7,601 nucleotides of DNA from Frankiaceae bacterium (GCA_030840885.1 JAVEDQ010000256.1:1-7601); one strand, 5' to 3'; counted from the first letter of the stretch, positions 1 through 6,305 are shown. The notes: generated by a model not told the origin, from the sequence alone. Translations and numbers: made by a program.

Positions 1-168
1 ACGCACGGGCACGACCTGCGGACACCGCTCCGCTCCGGCGAGACCGACGCACAGATCGCCGATCGCGTGGGCGGGCTGTGGTCGCGCCGGGCCGACCGGT
101 ACTCCGAGGTGCGCGGCGAGCACACCCACGAGCGCTCCAAGGTCGAGATGAGCTACATCGGCGGGTGA
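1..168 (+). CDS. moaA: GTP 3',8-cyclase MoaA, C-terminal 55 residues (5' end outside window)
   Basis: MoaA is a radical-SAM enzyme that converts GTP to 3',8-cyclo-GTP in the first step of molybdenum cofactor synthesis. Frame 1 is open from the left edge and stops with TGA at 166-168. The fragment shows the family's tail: a short helix (RSGETDAQIADRVGGLW), then DRYSEVR and the closing KVEMSYIGG. The C-terminal Gly-Gly of MoaA is known to be needed for activity and it is intact here. The radical-SAM CxxxCxxC motif and the second cluster's cysteines would lie upstream, outside the window. The last 16 bases overlap the 3' end of the convergent LuxR-type gene. The identification rests on the C-terminal motif alone, but that motif is distinctive. 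Confidence 0.85.
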   Translation, partial: THGHDLRTPLRSGETDAQIADRVGGLWSRRADRYSEVRGEHTHERSKVEMSYIGG

Positions 169-3113
169 GCCGTCGAGTGGTCGTTCGGGCGGGCGGCGCG
201 TGCCAGGGCGGCCGCCTCGCTCCGGCTGGACGCCCCGAACTTGGCCAGGATGTTGGACACGTGGACGCTCACAGTCTTCACGCTGATGTAGAGCCGCGCC
301 GCGATCTCGCCGTTGCTCCGTCCCTCGTCGAGCAGCGCGAGGACCTCGGTCTCCCGGGGGGTCAGCGGTTCGCCCTCCCGCCGAACCGGGCCGGCCGATG
401 CCGCGACGGCTGGGCCGAGTGCCCGGAGCCATGCCGTCGCCCCGAGCGCCCGCAGCACCTCACGAGCATCGGCTGAGGCCGACCGCGCGGCGTCGACCTG
501 CCCGGTGGCGGTCCACGCCTCCGCGAGGCGGAGTCGACTGCGCGTCCCTTCCGGCACGTGGTGGAACGCCTCGAAGGCGACCACCGTCGTCTCCCAGGCC
601 TCGACGAGCGCGTCGGCCGACGGTGCGTCACCGGCCAGCCACCGCAGGCGCAGCCCCTCTGCGCGGGCGCGGGCCGCCCACGCACGGCCCTCCTTGCCGA
701 GCCACGGCGTGCTGCTCACCACGGCGTCCACCTGCTCGAGGACCGCGGCGCCGACGCCGAGCACCTCGAGCCGCGACGTCCGCCCCAGCCGGCTCACCGC
801 CGAGGCGAGCTGCCCGAGCAGCAGTGCCCCGAGACGGAGCTGCGCGGGGAAGGCGACTCCCCAGAGCGGCGCCACGACGGCCACGGCTTCCTCGTGGACT
901 CGGCGCGCCGCCTTCCAATCCCCGGCGTGGCCCCACAGCTCGATGCCGGCGCCGGCAGCACTCACGGCGACCAAACCGTCGGTGTTCCAGAAAGGTCGGA
1001 CCGCGTCGAATTGGCTCATCGCGGCCGGCTCCCCCCGCGCCGCATCCAGCGTCAGTCCGACCGCGGTCAGGACCGCCCGGGCCTCCGCCGGCATACCGAG
1101 GTCGTCGGCGTCCGCGAGCAATCGGTCGGCGAGCTGCCAGTGGCCGGCGGCGTAGGCGACGAGCACGGTCTGGGCGCGGGCGTCGAGGCCGAAGGGCGCC
1201 CAAGGCCGTCCGACCTCGACGCTCCGAGTGGCGGCGTGCGCGTATATCTCGTCGGCGCGTACCAGGTCGCCGAGTTCGAAGTGGAGCCGGCCGAGTAGGT
1301 AGAGGGCACGCAACTCGCCGGCGACGTCGCCGGTCCGGAGGGCCGAGGCGACGACCTGCTCGACCGTCCCGAGCAGCGCACCGGGGTCGCCGGCCCGCTC
1401 GTCGATGCGGGCGAGGACGAGCTGCGCCTCGGCCTGCACCCCGGGGAGCCCCAGCTCGGTGGCGAGGTCGAACGCCTCATGGGCGCGGCGGCGGGCTTCG
1501 TCGTCCCGCGCCCGATCGGTGAGGGCCCGCGCGAGTACGGCGAGGACCTCCGCCCGAAGGCCGGTCGGTTCTCCCACGAGCTCCTCGGCCTGCCGGGCGA
1601 GGGCGACCAGGTCCCGATCCGTCTCGCTCAACAGTGAGAAGGTGACCACCGCCCAGAGCAGGCGCGCCCGCTCCGAGGCAGGCGCCGCGTCGGGAAGGGA
1701 AGCCGCCGCGGCGTCGGCGAGATCGACGGCACGGCCGAGCCGGCCGGCCGCGACGGCGGCGAGACCGGCCCGGACGACGAGCTCGCTCGGCGTGACCGTC
1801 AGCGTGGCGGCGACTTCGGGATCGGCCGCCAGCTCGAGCGCCGTCTCGAAGTGGCGCGACGCCTCCTCGGGTCCACCGAGCGCAAGCGCCTCGTCACCGG
1901 CCCGGATGCTCGCCCGCGCCGCCGTCCGGTTGTCGTGTGATGCCGAAGCGTGGCGGGCGAGTTCGGCCGCGAGACCGGGACGGTCGTGCCCTTCGAGGGC
2001 CGCGGCGTAGGCGGCGTGTAGCCGGACGCGTTCCACCGGCAGCAGGTCGCCGCTGACCGCCTCGGCGAGCAGCGCGTGCCGGAAGGCGTAGCCGTCGTCG
2101 CTCGGCACCAGCAGGTTGACCTCGACGGCGGTGCGCACGGCCTGCTCCACCGTCTCGGACGGCAGCCCGCTCACGGCGACGAGCGTCGTGTGGCCGACCC
2201 GGTGCCCGGCGACGGCGGCAGCGCGCAGCACCGTGCGAACCTCGGGTTCGAGGCGGTCGAGCCGGACCAGCAGAACGTCCGCCAGCTCGGGCGGGAGCCC
2301 GTCGGCCGCTTCCGCGCTCGCGGCGACGAGTTCCTCGACGTAGAAGGGGTTGCCCTCCGCGCGGTCGACGATGCGGCGTGCGGATCGCCCGTCGAAGCCT
2401 GCGGGGACGAGGGCGTGCACCAGGCGGACGGCCTCGGCCTCCGGCAGCGGACGCAGCGTGAGGCGGGCGAGCCCGGGCAGGCGAGCCCATTCCGACAGCG
2501 CCGGGCGGAGTGGGTGCTGGCGGTGGACGTCCTCGCCGCGGACCGTCGCGACCACGGCAACCGGTCCCTCTCCCGGCCGTGCGAAGAGGCTGCCGAGCAG
2601 TTCCTGCGTCGAGCGGTCGGCCCAGTGCAGGTCCTCGACCACGACGAGCAGCGGCTGTCGTTCGGCCAGGCGGAGGAGCAGGGCGTGCACGGCCTCGAGA
2701 ACGGCGCCTCGGTCGACGGCCCCGGTGGCCGCTCCCGCGCCGGCCGCCACGGCGGTGACCAGCGGAGCCAGAGCCGGTGTCGCCGACACGACTGCCGGCT
2801 CGTCCGCGCTCAGGCGCCCGAACATCTCCCGGAACGGGAGGTACGGCAGCGACCCGTCGCCGAGGTCGAGGCAGTGGCCCGTCAGCACGCGCCAGCCACC
2901 GGCCTCCGCCCGCGCGACGAGCTCGCCGACCAGGCGGGTCTTGCCGGCGCCGGCGTCGCCGGTGAGCAGGACCCGTCCGCCGGCTCGGCCATCGAGACCG
3001 ACGAGTCCGCTCAGCCGGGTGAGCTCGTCGGCACGGCCGACGAACGGGGCGAGATGCCGCACGGCGCGAGTATCCCGTCTCCCGTGGTCGCCCGCACCCT
3101 CCGGCGCGTCCAC
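153..3113 (-). CDS. LuxR-family transcriptional regulator with N-terminal AAA-type ATPase (LAL type, 986 aa)
   Basis: This is a large cytoplasmic regulator of the LAL (large ATP-binding LuxR) class, related in layout to MalT. An ATPase module opens near residue 24 (FVGRADEL). Walker A is GDAGAGKT (residues 52-59) and Walker B is LLVVVEDLHWAD (about 155-166). A long alpha-helical, Ala/Leu/Arg-rich middle (about 370-900) looks like TPR-type repeats, the usual ligand- or protein-sensing part. A LuxR/GerE helix-turn-helix closes the protein: LTPRETE at 917-923, recognition helix within SVKTVSVHVSNILAKFG (944-960). About 900-1000 residues is normal for the class. The chosen GTG at 3113 is the first in-frame start and has no good ribosome binding site; a second GTG at 3062 (residue 18) still precedes FVGR. 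TAG at 153-155 lies inside moaA. The target genes and inducer cannot be read from the sequence. Confidence 0.93.
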   Translation of the reverse strand: MDAPEGAGDHGRRDTRAVRHLAPFVGRADELTRLSGLVGLDGRAGGRVLLTGDAGAGKTRLVGELVARAEAGGWRVLTGHCLDLGDGSLPYLPFREMFGRLSADEPAVVSATPALAPLVTAVAAGAGAATGAVDRGAVLEAVHALLLRLAERQPLLVVVEDLHWADRSTQELLGSLFARPGEGPVAVVATVRGEDVHRQHPLRPALSEWARLPGLARLTLRPLPEAEAVRLVHALVPAGFDGRSARRIVDRAEGNPFYVEELVAASAEAADGLPPELADVLLVRLDRLEPEVRTVLRAAAVAGHRVGHTTLVAVSGLPSETVEQAVRTAVEVNLLVPSDDGYAFRHALLAEAVSGDLLPVERVRLHAAYAAALEGHDRPGLAAELARHASASHDNRTAARASIRAGDEALALGGPEEASRHFETALELAADPEVAATLTVTPSELVVRAGLAAVAAGRLGRAVDLADAAAASLPDAAPASERARLLWAVVTFSLLSETDRDLVALARQAEELVGEPTGLRAEVLAVLARALTDRARDDEARRRAHEAFDLATELGLPGVQAEAQLVLARIDERAGDPGALLGTVEQVVASALRTGDVAGELRALYLLGRLHFELGDLVRADEIYAHAATRSVEVGRPWAPFGLDARAQTVLVAYAAGHWQLADRLLADADDLGMPAEARAVLTAVGLTLDAARGEPAAMSQFDAVRPFWNTDGLVAVSAAGAGIELWGHAGDWKAARRVHEEAVAVVAPLWGVAFPAQLRLGALLLGQLASAVSRLGRTSRLEVLGVGAAVLEQVDAVVSSTPWLGKEGRAWAARARAEGLRLRWLAGDAPSADALVEAWETTVVAFEAFHHVPEGTRSRLRLAEAWTATGQVDAARSASADAREVLRALGATAWLRALGPAVAASAGPVRREGEPLTPRETEVLALLDEGRSNGEIAARLYISVKTVSVHVSNILAKFGASSRSEAAALARAARPNDHSTAHPPM

Positions 3114-3244
3114 CGCCGGCGGGGCTTCGCCGTCGACCGCTCCTGGCCGGCCTCGGAAAGGCCCGGCAGTCGCGCGCGGTCGACCCGCTCGGCGACCCAG
3201 GCGAGGTGCATCTCCGGGTGAAGCGCGGCGCTCTGCCCGATCAT
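3011..3244 (-). CDS. Possible small ORF (77 aa) upstream of and overlapping the LuxR-type gene
   Basis: I do not recognise a characterised family. The ATG at 3244 sits 5 nt after a strong AGGGGAG ribosome binding site, better than anything in front of the LuxR-type GTG. The N-terminus (MIGQSAALHPEMHLAWVAER) resembles short actinobacterial proteins that carry an early HPE motif followed by an amphipathic helix; this is a resemblance from memory only. From about residue 43 the ORF becomes Arg-rich, and its last 34 codons overlap the regulator's coding sequence in another frame, so that part is probably only a by-product of the overlap. Three readings are possible: a real small protein translationally coupled to the regulator, a leader peptide, or a chance ORF. 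A frameshift joining it to the regulator is also possible, but FVGR is already reached without one. Confidence 0.35.
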   Translation of the reverse strand: MIGQSAALHPEMHLAWVAERVDRARLPGLSEAGQERSTAKPRRRWTRRRVRATTGDGILAPCGISPRSSAVPTSSPG

Positions 3245-3359
3245 GGGAACTCCCCTCGGTGTCCGTTCTGCTGACGGATCCGACGGTCGCTCTCTGAGGT
3301 AGGCCTGCGCATCGGGCGAAATCCCTACCGGAGCGCGGTCCGGCCCACCGCGTCCGCCC
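3245..3359 (-). promoter_or_regulatory. Upstream region of the LuxR-type transcription unit
   Basis: This 115-bp gap lies between the VOC gene and the small ORF/LuxR unit on the same strand, so it probably holds the unit's promoter or a readthrough leader. On the minus strand it carries TAGGGATTTCGCCCGA (3315-3330), a loose inverted pair AGGG/CCC around an A/T-rich centre. It also carries a 5-bp hairpin, TCCGT (3274-3278) and ACGGA (3262-3266) around a 7-nt loop, just before the ribosome binding site. I cannot point to a convincing -35/-10 pair, so the promoter assignment is by position only. Confidence 0.3.
3250..3257 (-). promoter_or_regulatory. Strong ribosome binding site for the small ORF at 3244
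   Basis: Read on the minus strand this is GAGGGGAG, followed by TTCCC and then ATG. It is a near-ideal match to the 16S anti-Shine-Dalgarno sequence at the right spacing. It is the only strong site in front of the LuxR-type gene, which suggests that ribosomes first load at 3244. Confidence 0.6.
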
Positions 3360-3845
3360 CTAGGACCCCTGCGACGCGGCCCACTCGTCGAGACGACGCT
3401 CGGCCTCCTCCGGGCTGACGTCCTCGACGCGCGTCATGATCGCCCAGCGGTGCCCGAACGGGTCGTAGATCGAAGCGAAGCGGTCGCCGGTCACGAAGGT
3501 GGCCACCGGTTCGCGCACGGTCGCCCCGCGAGCGACGGCCCGCTCGAACACGGCGTCGACGTCCTCGACGTAGATGCAGGTCGATCCGCTTACCGTGTCA
3601 CCGCTGGCCGCCGAACGGTCGGGCGCGACGAGCCCGTACTCGGCGGCGGCGTCCCCGAGCTGCAGGCGCCCCACGCCGAAATCGAGCTCGGCGTGCATCA
3701 CCGTGCCGCCGGGGCCGTCCATCCGTCCGACGACGCTGGCGCCGAAGACCTCGCAGTAGAAGTCGATCGCGGCTGCCGCGGGCGAGCAGACGAGGAAGGG
3801 AGTCAGGGTCGTGTAGCCGTCGGGGCGTCCGTTCGTGATGGGCAT
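3360..3845 (-). CDS. VOC (glyoxalase/PhnB-like) family protein
   Basis: This 161-residue protein has the paired beta-alpha-beta-beta-beta fold of the vicinal-oxygen-chelate superfamily, in the PhnB-like branch. Module one has TPFLVCSPAAAAIDFYCEVFGA (split here at about residues 15-36 by my reading) and HAEL (51-54), where His and Glu sit at the usual metal positions. Module two has the IYVEDVDAVFERAVARGATV region (91-110), DPFGHRW (128-134) and the typical tail RVEDVSPEEAERR. The length is normal. The substrate is unknown: members include glyoxalases, dioxygenases, isomerases and antibiotic-binding proteins, and many have no known reaction. ATG at 3845 is preceded only by a weak purine stretch. 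It is divergent from the AraC-type gene with 26 bp between the starts, so it is a likely target of that regulator. Confidence 0.94.
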   Translation of the reverse strand: MPITNGRPDGYTTLTPFLVCSPAAAAIDFYCEVFGASVVGRMDGPGGTVMHAELDFGVGRLQLGDAAAEYGLVAPDRSAASGDTVSGSTCIYVEDVDAVFERAVARGATVREPVATFVTGDRFASIYDPFGHRWAIMTRVEDVSPEEAERRLDEWAASQGS

Positions 3846-3859
3846 GGGAGCACTCTCGC

Positions 3860-3865
3860 TACGCT
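3860..3865 (+). promoter_or_regulatory. Candidate -10 box for leaderless transcription of the AraC-type gene
   Basis: TACGCT fits the actinobacterial -10 pattern TANNNT and ends 6 nt before the GTG at 3872, the spacing expected if transcription starts at the first base of the start codon. No Shine-Dalgarno sequence precedes that GTG, and no other ATG or GTG is available in frame before the conserved domain. Leaderless mRNAs are common in actinobacteria. No convincing -35 box is visible. Confidence 0.4.
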
Positions 3866-3871
3866 CCTGCT

Positions 3872-4726
3872 GTGGCGTCTTGGAAAAACGCGACAGCTCC
3901 GCCGCCTTCGGGAGCGGCGCGGACGGCGAGCACGAAGGGCATCCTGCGGCCGACCGAAACCATCGCTGCGGCCGGCCTCGCCCGGGACTATCCCGTGCAC
4001 GCCGCGCTGCAGCCCTTCGTCGAGCGCTACTGGTCGGTGCGCTGGGACAGGGGCGGGCTGCCCGGCTTCCGCTCCGAGGTGCTGACCCACCCGTGCGTCA
4101 ACCTCTCCGTCGAGAGCGGGGACCGGCCGCGGTTCGGACACGCGATGCCGGCGGTCCTCGTGCACGGCGTCGGCACCCGCCGGTTCGTGGTCGACCTCGA
4201 GGGCGCCGGGCGGGTGACCGCGGCGAAGTTCCGGCCGGGTGGGTTCGCGGCGCTGTTCGGGGTCGTCCCGAATCGGGACACTGTCCTGCCGGCGTCCCTG
4301 TTCGGACTGCCCGGCCCAGCGCTGCTCACCAAGACTCTGGCGGTCGACGACGACGTCGATCGAGCAGCCGTCCTCGACCAGCAGTTGGTGCCGTGGGCGC
4401 ATGAGCCCGCACCCGAGTACCTCGAGCTACTGCAGCTGCTCGCGGCGATGCTGGCCGACCGTGGACTGGTGCGTGTCGAACAGGTCGCCGCACTCGGGTC
4501 CCGGACGACGCGCGGGTTGCAGCGGCTGTTCGCCACCTACCTCGGGATCGGTCCGAAAGCCGTGCTGGCCCGCTACCGCCTGCACGACGCGCTCGACCTG
4601 CTCGACCGCGGCGAGGTCGACGACCTCGCCGGCCTCGCCTTCGAACTCGGCTGGGCGGACCAGGCGCACTTCAGCCGCGACTTCCGGGCCGCCGTCGGCC
4701 TAACGCCCTCGGAGTACCGCCACTGA
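3872..4726 (+). CDS. AraC-family transcriptional regulator with DUF6597-like N-terminal domain
   Basis: This is a 284-residue DNA-binding regulator. The N-terminal domain begins around residue 38 (ARDYPVHAALQPFVERYWSVRW) and continues through LTHPCVNLSVE and AAKFRPGGFAALFG, a pattern of the DUF6597-type AraC sensor domain. The C-terminal double helix-turn-helix spans about 201-283: a first helix pair RVEQVAALGSRTTRGLQRLF, and a second with DLAGLAFELGWADQAHFSRD followed by the AraC signature FRAAVGLTPSEYR. The GTG at 3872 is the only usable start, because an in-frame TGA lies upstream and only CTG follows. The first roughly 25 residues are Ala/Pro/Thr-rich and probably disordered. The gene diverges from the VOC gene across 26 bp, so its own promoter must overlap VOC coding sequence and any operator could serve both. 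The effector is unknown. Confidence 0.94.
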   Translation: MASWKNATAPPPSGAARTASTKGILRPTETIAAAGLARDYPVHAALQPFVERYWSVRWDRGGLPGFRSEVLTHPCVNLSVESGDRPRFGHAMPAVLVHGVGTRRFVVDLEGAGRVTAAKFRPGGFAALFGVVPNRDTVLPASLFGLPGPALLTKTLAVDDDVDRAAVLDQQLVPWAHEPAPEYLELLQLLAAMLADRGLVRVEQVAALGSRTTRGLQRLFATYLGIGPKAVLARYRLHDALDLLDRGEVDDLAGLAFELGWADQAHFSRDFRAAVGLTPSEYRH

Positions 4727-4740
4727 TGACGTCCAGATCG

Positions 4741-4788
4741 GCCTACATCAGATTTGATGTGACGCCTACATCAGATCTGATGTAGGCG
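4741..4788. repeat. Tandem palindromic element (20-bp direct repeat, second copy a perfect 26-bp palindrome)
   Basis: Two copies of GCCTACATCAGAT-Y-TGATGT lie at 4741-4760 and 4764-4783, 23 bp apart start to start, with a single T/C mismatch. Each copy is itself an inverted repeat with arms ACATCA and TGATGT around a 4-nt centre. The second copy extends to a perfect 26-bp palindrome (4763-4788) with 11-bp arms CGCCTACATCA/TGATGTAGGCG around GATC. The left arm of copy one can also pair with the right arm of copy two over 13 bp. It is AT-richer than its surroundings. It lies between two convergent genes, which suits a bidirectional terminator, but there is no U-tract on either side; the geometry equally suits an operator bound by a dimer pair. 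Confidence 0.92.
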
Positions 4789-4822
4789 CGAAAAGCAGCA
4801 CAAGTACCGGCTGGACCTGCTC

Positions 4823-5104
4823 CTATCCCCCCGCGACCGATGGCAGCACCTGCACCTCTCCAGCGGCGTCGAGCGGCGTCGCGAGGCCGGCGGCGCTGCG
4901 CACGTTCTCACCGTCGACAAAGACGTTCACGTGCCGCCGCAGCGCGCCGGTCTCGTCGCGCAGCCGTCGGCACAGCCGAGGGTGGTCGCGCTCGAGGACG
5001 TCGAGCAGTTCGCCGACCGTCCCGGGCGCGGGATCGAACTCCAGGGAACGAGCCCCGCCCGCATGCTCGGCGAGCACCCCCGGCAACCGCACGCGGACGC
5101 TCAT
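4823..5104 (-). CDS. MoaD/ThiS-family ubiquitin-like sulfur carrier protein
   Basis: This 93-residue beta-grasp protein opens with MSVRVRLPGVLAEHAGGARS, has the family's helix TVGELLDVLERDHPRLCRRL, the strand RHVNVFVDGENVR and the turn-strand GEVQVLPSVAGG, ending in the bare Gly-Gly. In this family the terminal Gly is adenylated and then thiocarboxylated by an E1-like enzyme, and it hands sulfur to molybdopterin, thiazole or another acceptor. The ATG at 5104 is chosen over a longer in-frame version because the extra N-terminal part is Arg/Ser/Pro-rich shadow of the neighbouring gene and because GAGGGGG lies 8 nt before 5104. The gene follows the propeller gene by 13 nt, so the two are almost certainly one operon. 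No MoaE, ThiG, ThiF or MoeB partner is in the window, so the acceptor is unknown. Confidence 0.92.
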   Translation of the reverse strand: MSVRVRLPGVLAEHAGGARSLEFDPAPGTVGELLDVLERDHPRLCRRLRDETGALRRHVNVFVDGENVRSAAGLATPLDAAGEVQVLPSVAGG

Positions 5105-5112
5105 CGCGCGCA

Positions 5113-5119
5113 CCCCCTC
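5113..5119 (-). promoter_or_regulatory. Ribosome binding site of the sulfur carrier gene, overlapping the upstream stop codon
   Basis: Read on the minus strand, TGAGGGGG combines the TGA stop of the propeller gene (5118-5120) with a GAGGGGG ribosome binding site, 8 nt before the ATG at 5104. This sets the start of the small gene and points to translational coupling of the pair. Confidence 0.7.
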
Positions 5120-6209
5120 ATAGCGCGACCGCCCGGACGACCAGCACGTCCGGGAGGTGCGCCGCCACCTCGACGAACGACTCCCCCTCGTCGGCGCTGG
5201 CGTAGACGCAGCCGTCGCGGGTGCCGAGGTAGACGCCCGTCGGATCGCCCGCATCGACGCAGGCCGCGTCGCGCAGCACCACGCCCCAGTAGCCGTCGGG
5301 CAGGCCGGTGCCGACCTCGGTCCAGCTCTCACCGGCGTCCCGACTCCGCTGCATCCGCAGCCGCCCCGCCGGTGGGATGCGTCGGACATCGGCCTCCAGC
5401 GGAATCGTCCAGATCAGGTCCGGCACCGTCGGGGACGCGAGCACCGGGAAGCCGAACTCGTAGGGCAGGTCCTTGGAGATCGACGTCCACGCCTTGCCAC
5501 CGTCGTCGGACCGGAACACGCCCGGGTGGTTCTGCGCGTAGAGCCGATCCGGGGCGCCGGCGTCGCGCGCGACCTTGTGCACGCATTGGCCGAATTCCGG
5601 CGGCGGGTCCGGCATGAACGGCGCGGTGATGCCCGCGTTGACCGGGCGCCAGTCGGTGGCTCCGTCGTCACTGACGTAGACACCCCCGGTGCTCATCGCC
5701 ACCAGCACCTTCGACGACTCGGCCGACGGCAGAACCGTGTGCACGGCGGCGCCGCCGGCACCAGGGTGCCACAGCGGCCGGTGCGGGTGGTCCCACAGCC
5801 CGCGCACGAGCGAGAAGCTCTCGCCGCCGTCCTCACTGCGCCACAGCGATGTCGGTTCGCAGCCCGCCCAGACGACGCCGGGCCGCTCGGCGGTGTCCGG
5901 CTGCAGCTGCCAGACCCGCGCCAGCGCCGCTCCGGTGTCGCGCGGGAAGCTGATCGGCGCGTGGTCGGTCTCGTGCCACGTCCCGGCGGTCCCCATGGAG
6001 ACCACGTCGTCGGACCACAGCACCGTCGGGCCCCAGTGCTCGCTGTAGCCGGTAGCGAGCAGCCGGGGTCGTTCGCCGCGGACGTCGACGGTCACCGCCG
6101 CCACCTCCTGCATGAGCAGGTGCGGACCGTCGAGCGTCCAGGTGCGCCGGTCCTCGCTACGGGCCAGCCACAGGCCCTTCCGGGTACCAATTGCGAGCAG
6201 GGTGGTCAT
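5118..6209 (-). CDS. BNR/Asp-box beta-propeller protein (annotated in relatives as exo-alpha-sialidase or YVTN/BNR repeat protein)
   Basis: This 363-residue protein has five Asp-box motifs (S-x-D-x-G-x-x-W/F): SEDGGESF (125-132), SDDGATDW (180-187), SDDGGKAW (234-241), SRDAGESW (289-296) and SADEGESF (338-345). A degenerate one lies near residues 18-24 (SEDRRTW). They recur about every 50 residues, as expected for blades of a six- or seven-bladed propeller. There is no signal peptide or membrane segment, so it is probably cytoplasmic. The Asp-box is a structural motif; sialidase activity also needs an Arg triad that I cannot assign, so the enzymatic name should not be taken as fact. ATG at 6209 is chosen because GGAGGT lies 5 nt upstream; the in-frame extension beyond it is antisense to the DUF5655 gene. 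It leads an operon with the sulfur carrier. Confidence 0.93.
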   Translation of the reverse strand: MTTLLAIGTRKGLWLARSEDRRTWTLDGPHLLMQEVAAVTVDVRGERPRLLATGYSEHWGPTVLWSDDVVSMGTAGTWHETDHAPISFPRDTGAALARVWQLQPDTAERPGVVWAGCEPTSLWRSEDGGESFSLVRGLWDHPHRPLWHPGAGGAAVHTVLPSAESSKVLVAMSTGGVYVSDDGATDWRPVNAGITAPFMPDPPPEFGQCVHKVARDAGAPDRLYAQNHPGVFRSDDGGKAWTSISKDLPYEFGFPVLASPTVPDLIWTIPLEADVRRIPPAGRLRMQRSRDAGESWTEVGTGLPDGYWGVVLRDAACVDAGDPTGVYLGTRDGCVYASADEGESFVEVAAHLPDVLVVRAVAL

Positions 6210-6214
6210 CCAGC

Positions 6215-6220
6215 ACCTCC
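6215..6220 (-). promoter_or_regulatory. Ribosome binding site of the BNR propeller gene
   Basis: On the minus strand GGAGGT precedes the ATG at 6209 by 5 nt (GCTGG). It decides the start, ruling out the roughly 140-codon in-frame extension that runs back to 6635 through the opposite-strand gene. Confidence 0.8.
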
Positions 6221-6275
6221 AAGAGCGGCGAGCACGTGCCGGTACCGACGCGTTCCTGTACTGACGGAGCCTGCG

Positions 6276-6292
6276 CGCCGATGTCATCGGCG
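6276..6292. promoter_or_regulatory. Inverted repeat in the divergent promoter region, possible operator
   Basis: CGCCGATG (6276-6283) and CATCGGCG (6285-6292) are perfect 8-bp arms around one T. The site is in the 96-bp gap between the divergent BNR and DUF5655 genes. It lies directly before a weak -10-like TATGAC (6297-6302) and 14 bp before the GTG at 6306, the place where a repressor would act on both genes. No cognate regulator is identified. In GC-rich DNA such repeats can arise by chance, so function is inferred from position. Confidence 0.45.
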
Positions 6293-6305
6293 GCAGTATG
6301 ACCTC

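Noticed and set aside
398..1522. 374-codon plus-strand ORF opposite the LuxR-type gene
   Set aside because: Its composition is dominated by Arg, Pro and Ala without any motif, as expected for an antisense shadow of GC-rich coding DNA; the minus-strand frame has clear domains.
2076..3221. 381-codon plus-strand ORF opposite the ATPase domain
   Set aside because: No recognisable domain, and it is fully antisense to the Walker A/B region of the LuxR-type protein.
3835..4404. Plus-strand ORF in an alternate frame within the AraC-type gene
   Set aside because: Arg/Gly/Ala-rich translation without motifs; the frame starting at GTG 3872 carries the conserved sensor and double helix-turn-helix.
4741..4788. 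Mobile-element terminal repeat or attachment site
   Set aside because: No transposase, integrase or flanking target duplication is visible, and the two copies are adjacent rather than bounding an insert.
4727..4822. Possible remnant toxin-antitoxin gene beside the tandem palindrome
   Set aside because: The gap is only 96 bp and no coding remnant is visible; only the operator-like repeat remains, so a relic module is speculation.
5105..5389. In-frame N-terminal extension of the MoaD/ThiS-like protein to 5389
   Set aside because: The extension is Arg/Ser/Pro-rich, lies wholly in the coding sequence of the BNR gene in another frame, and a good ribosome binding site precedes ATG 5104.
5157..6305. 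Long plus-strand open frame running into the DUF5655 gene
   Set aside because: Its translation over this stretch is His/Arg/Val-rich and is simply the reverse strand of the BNR propeller gene; the recognisable protein begins at RWTCPQC after GTG 6306.
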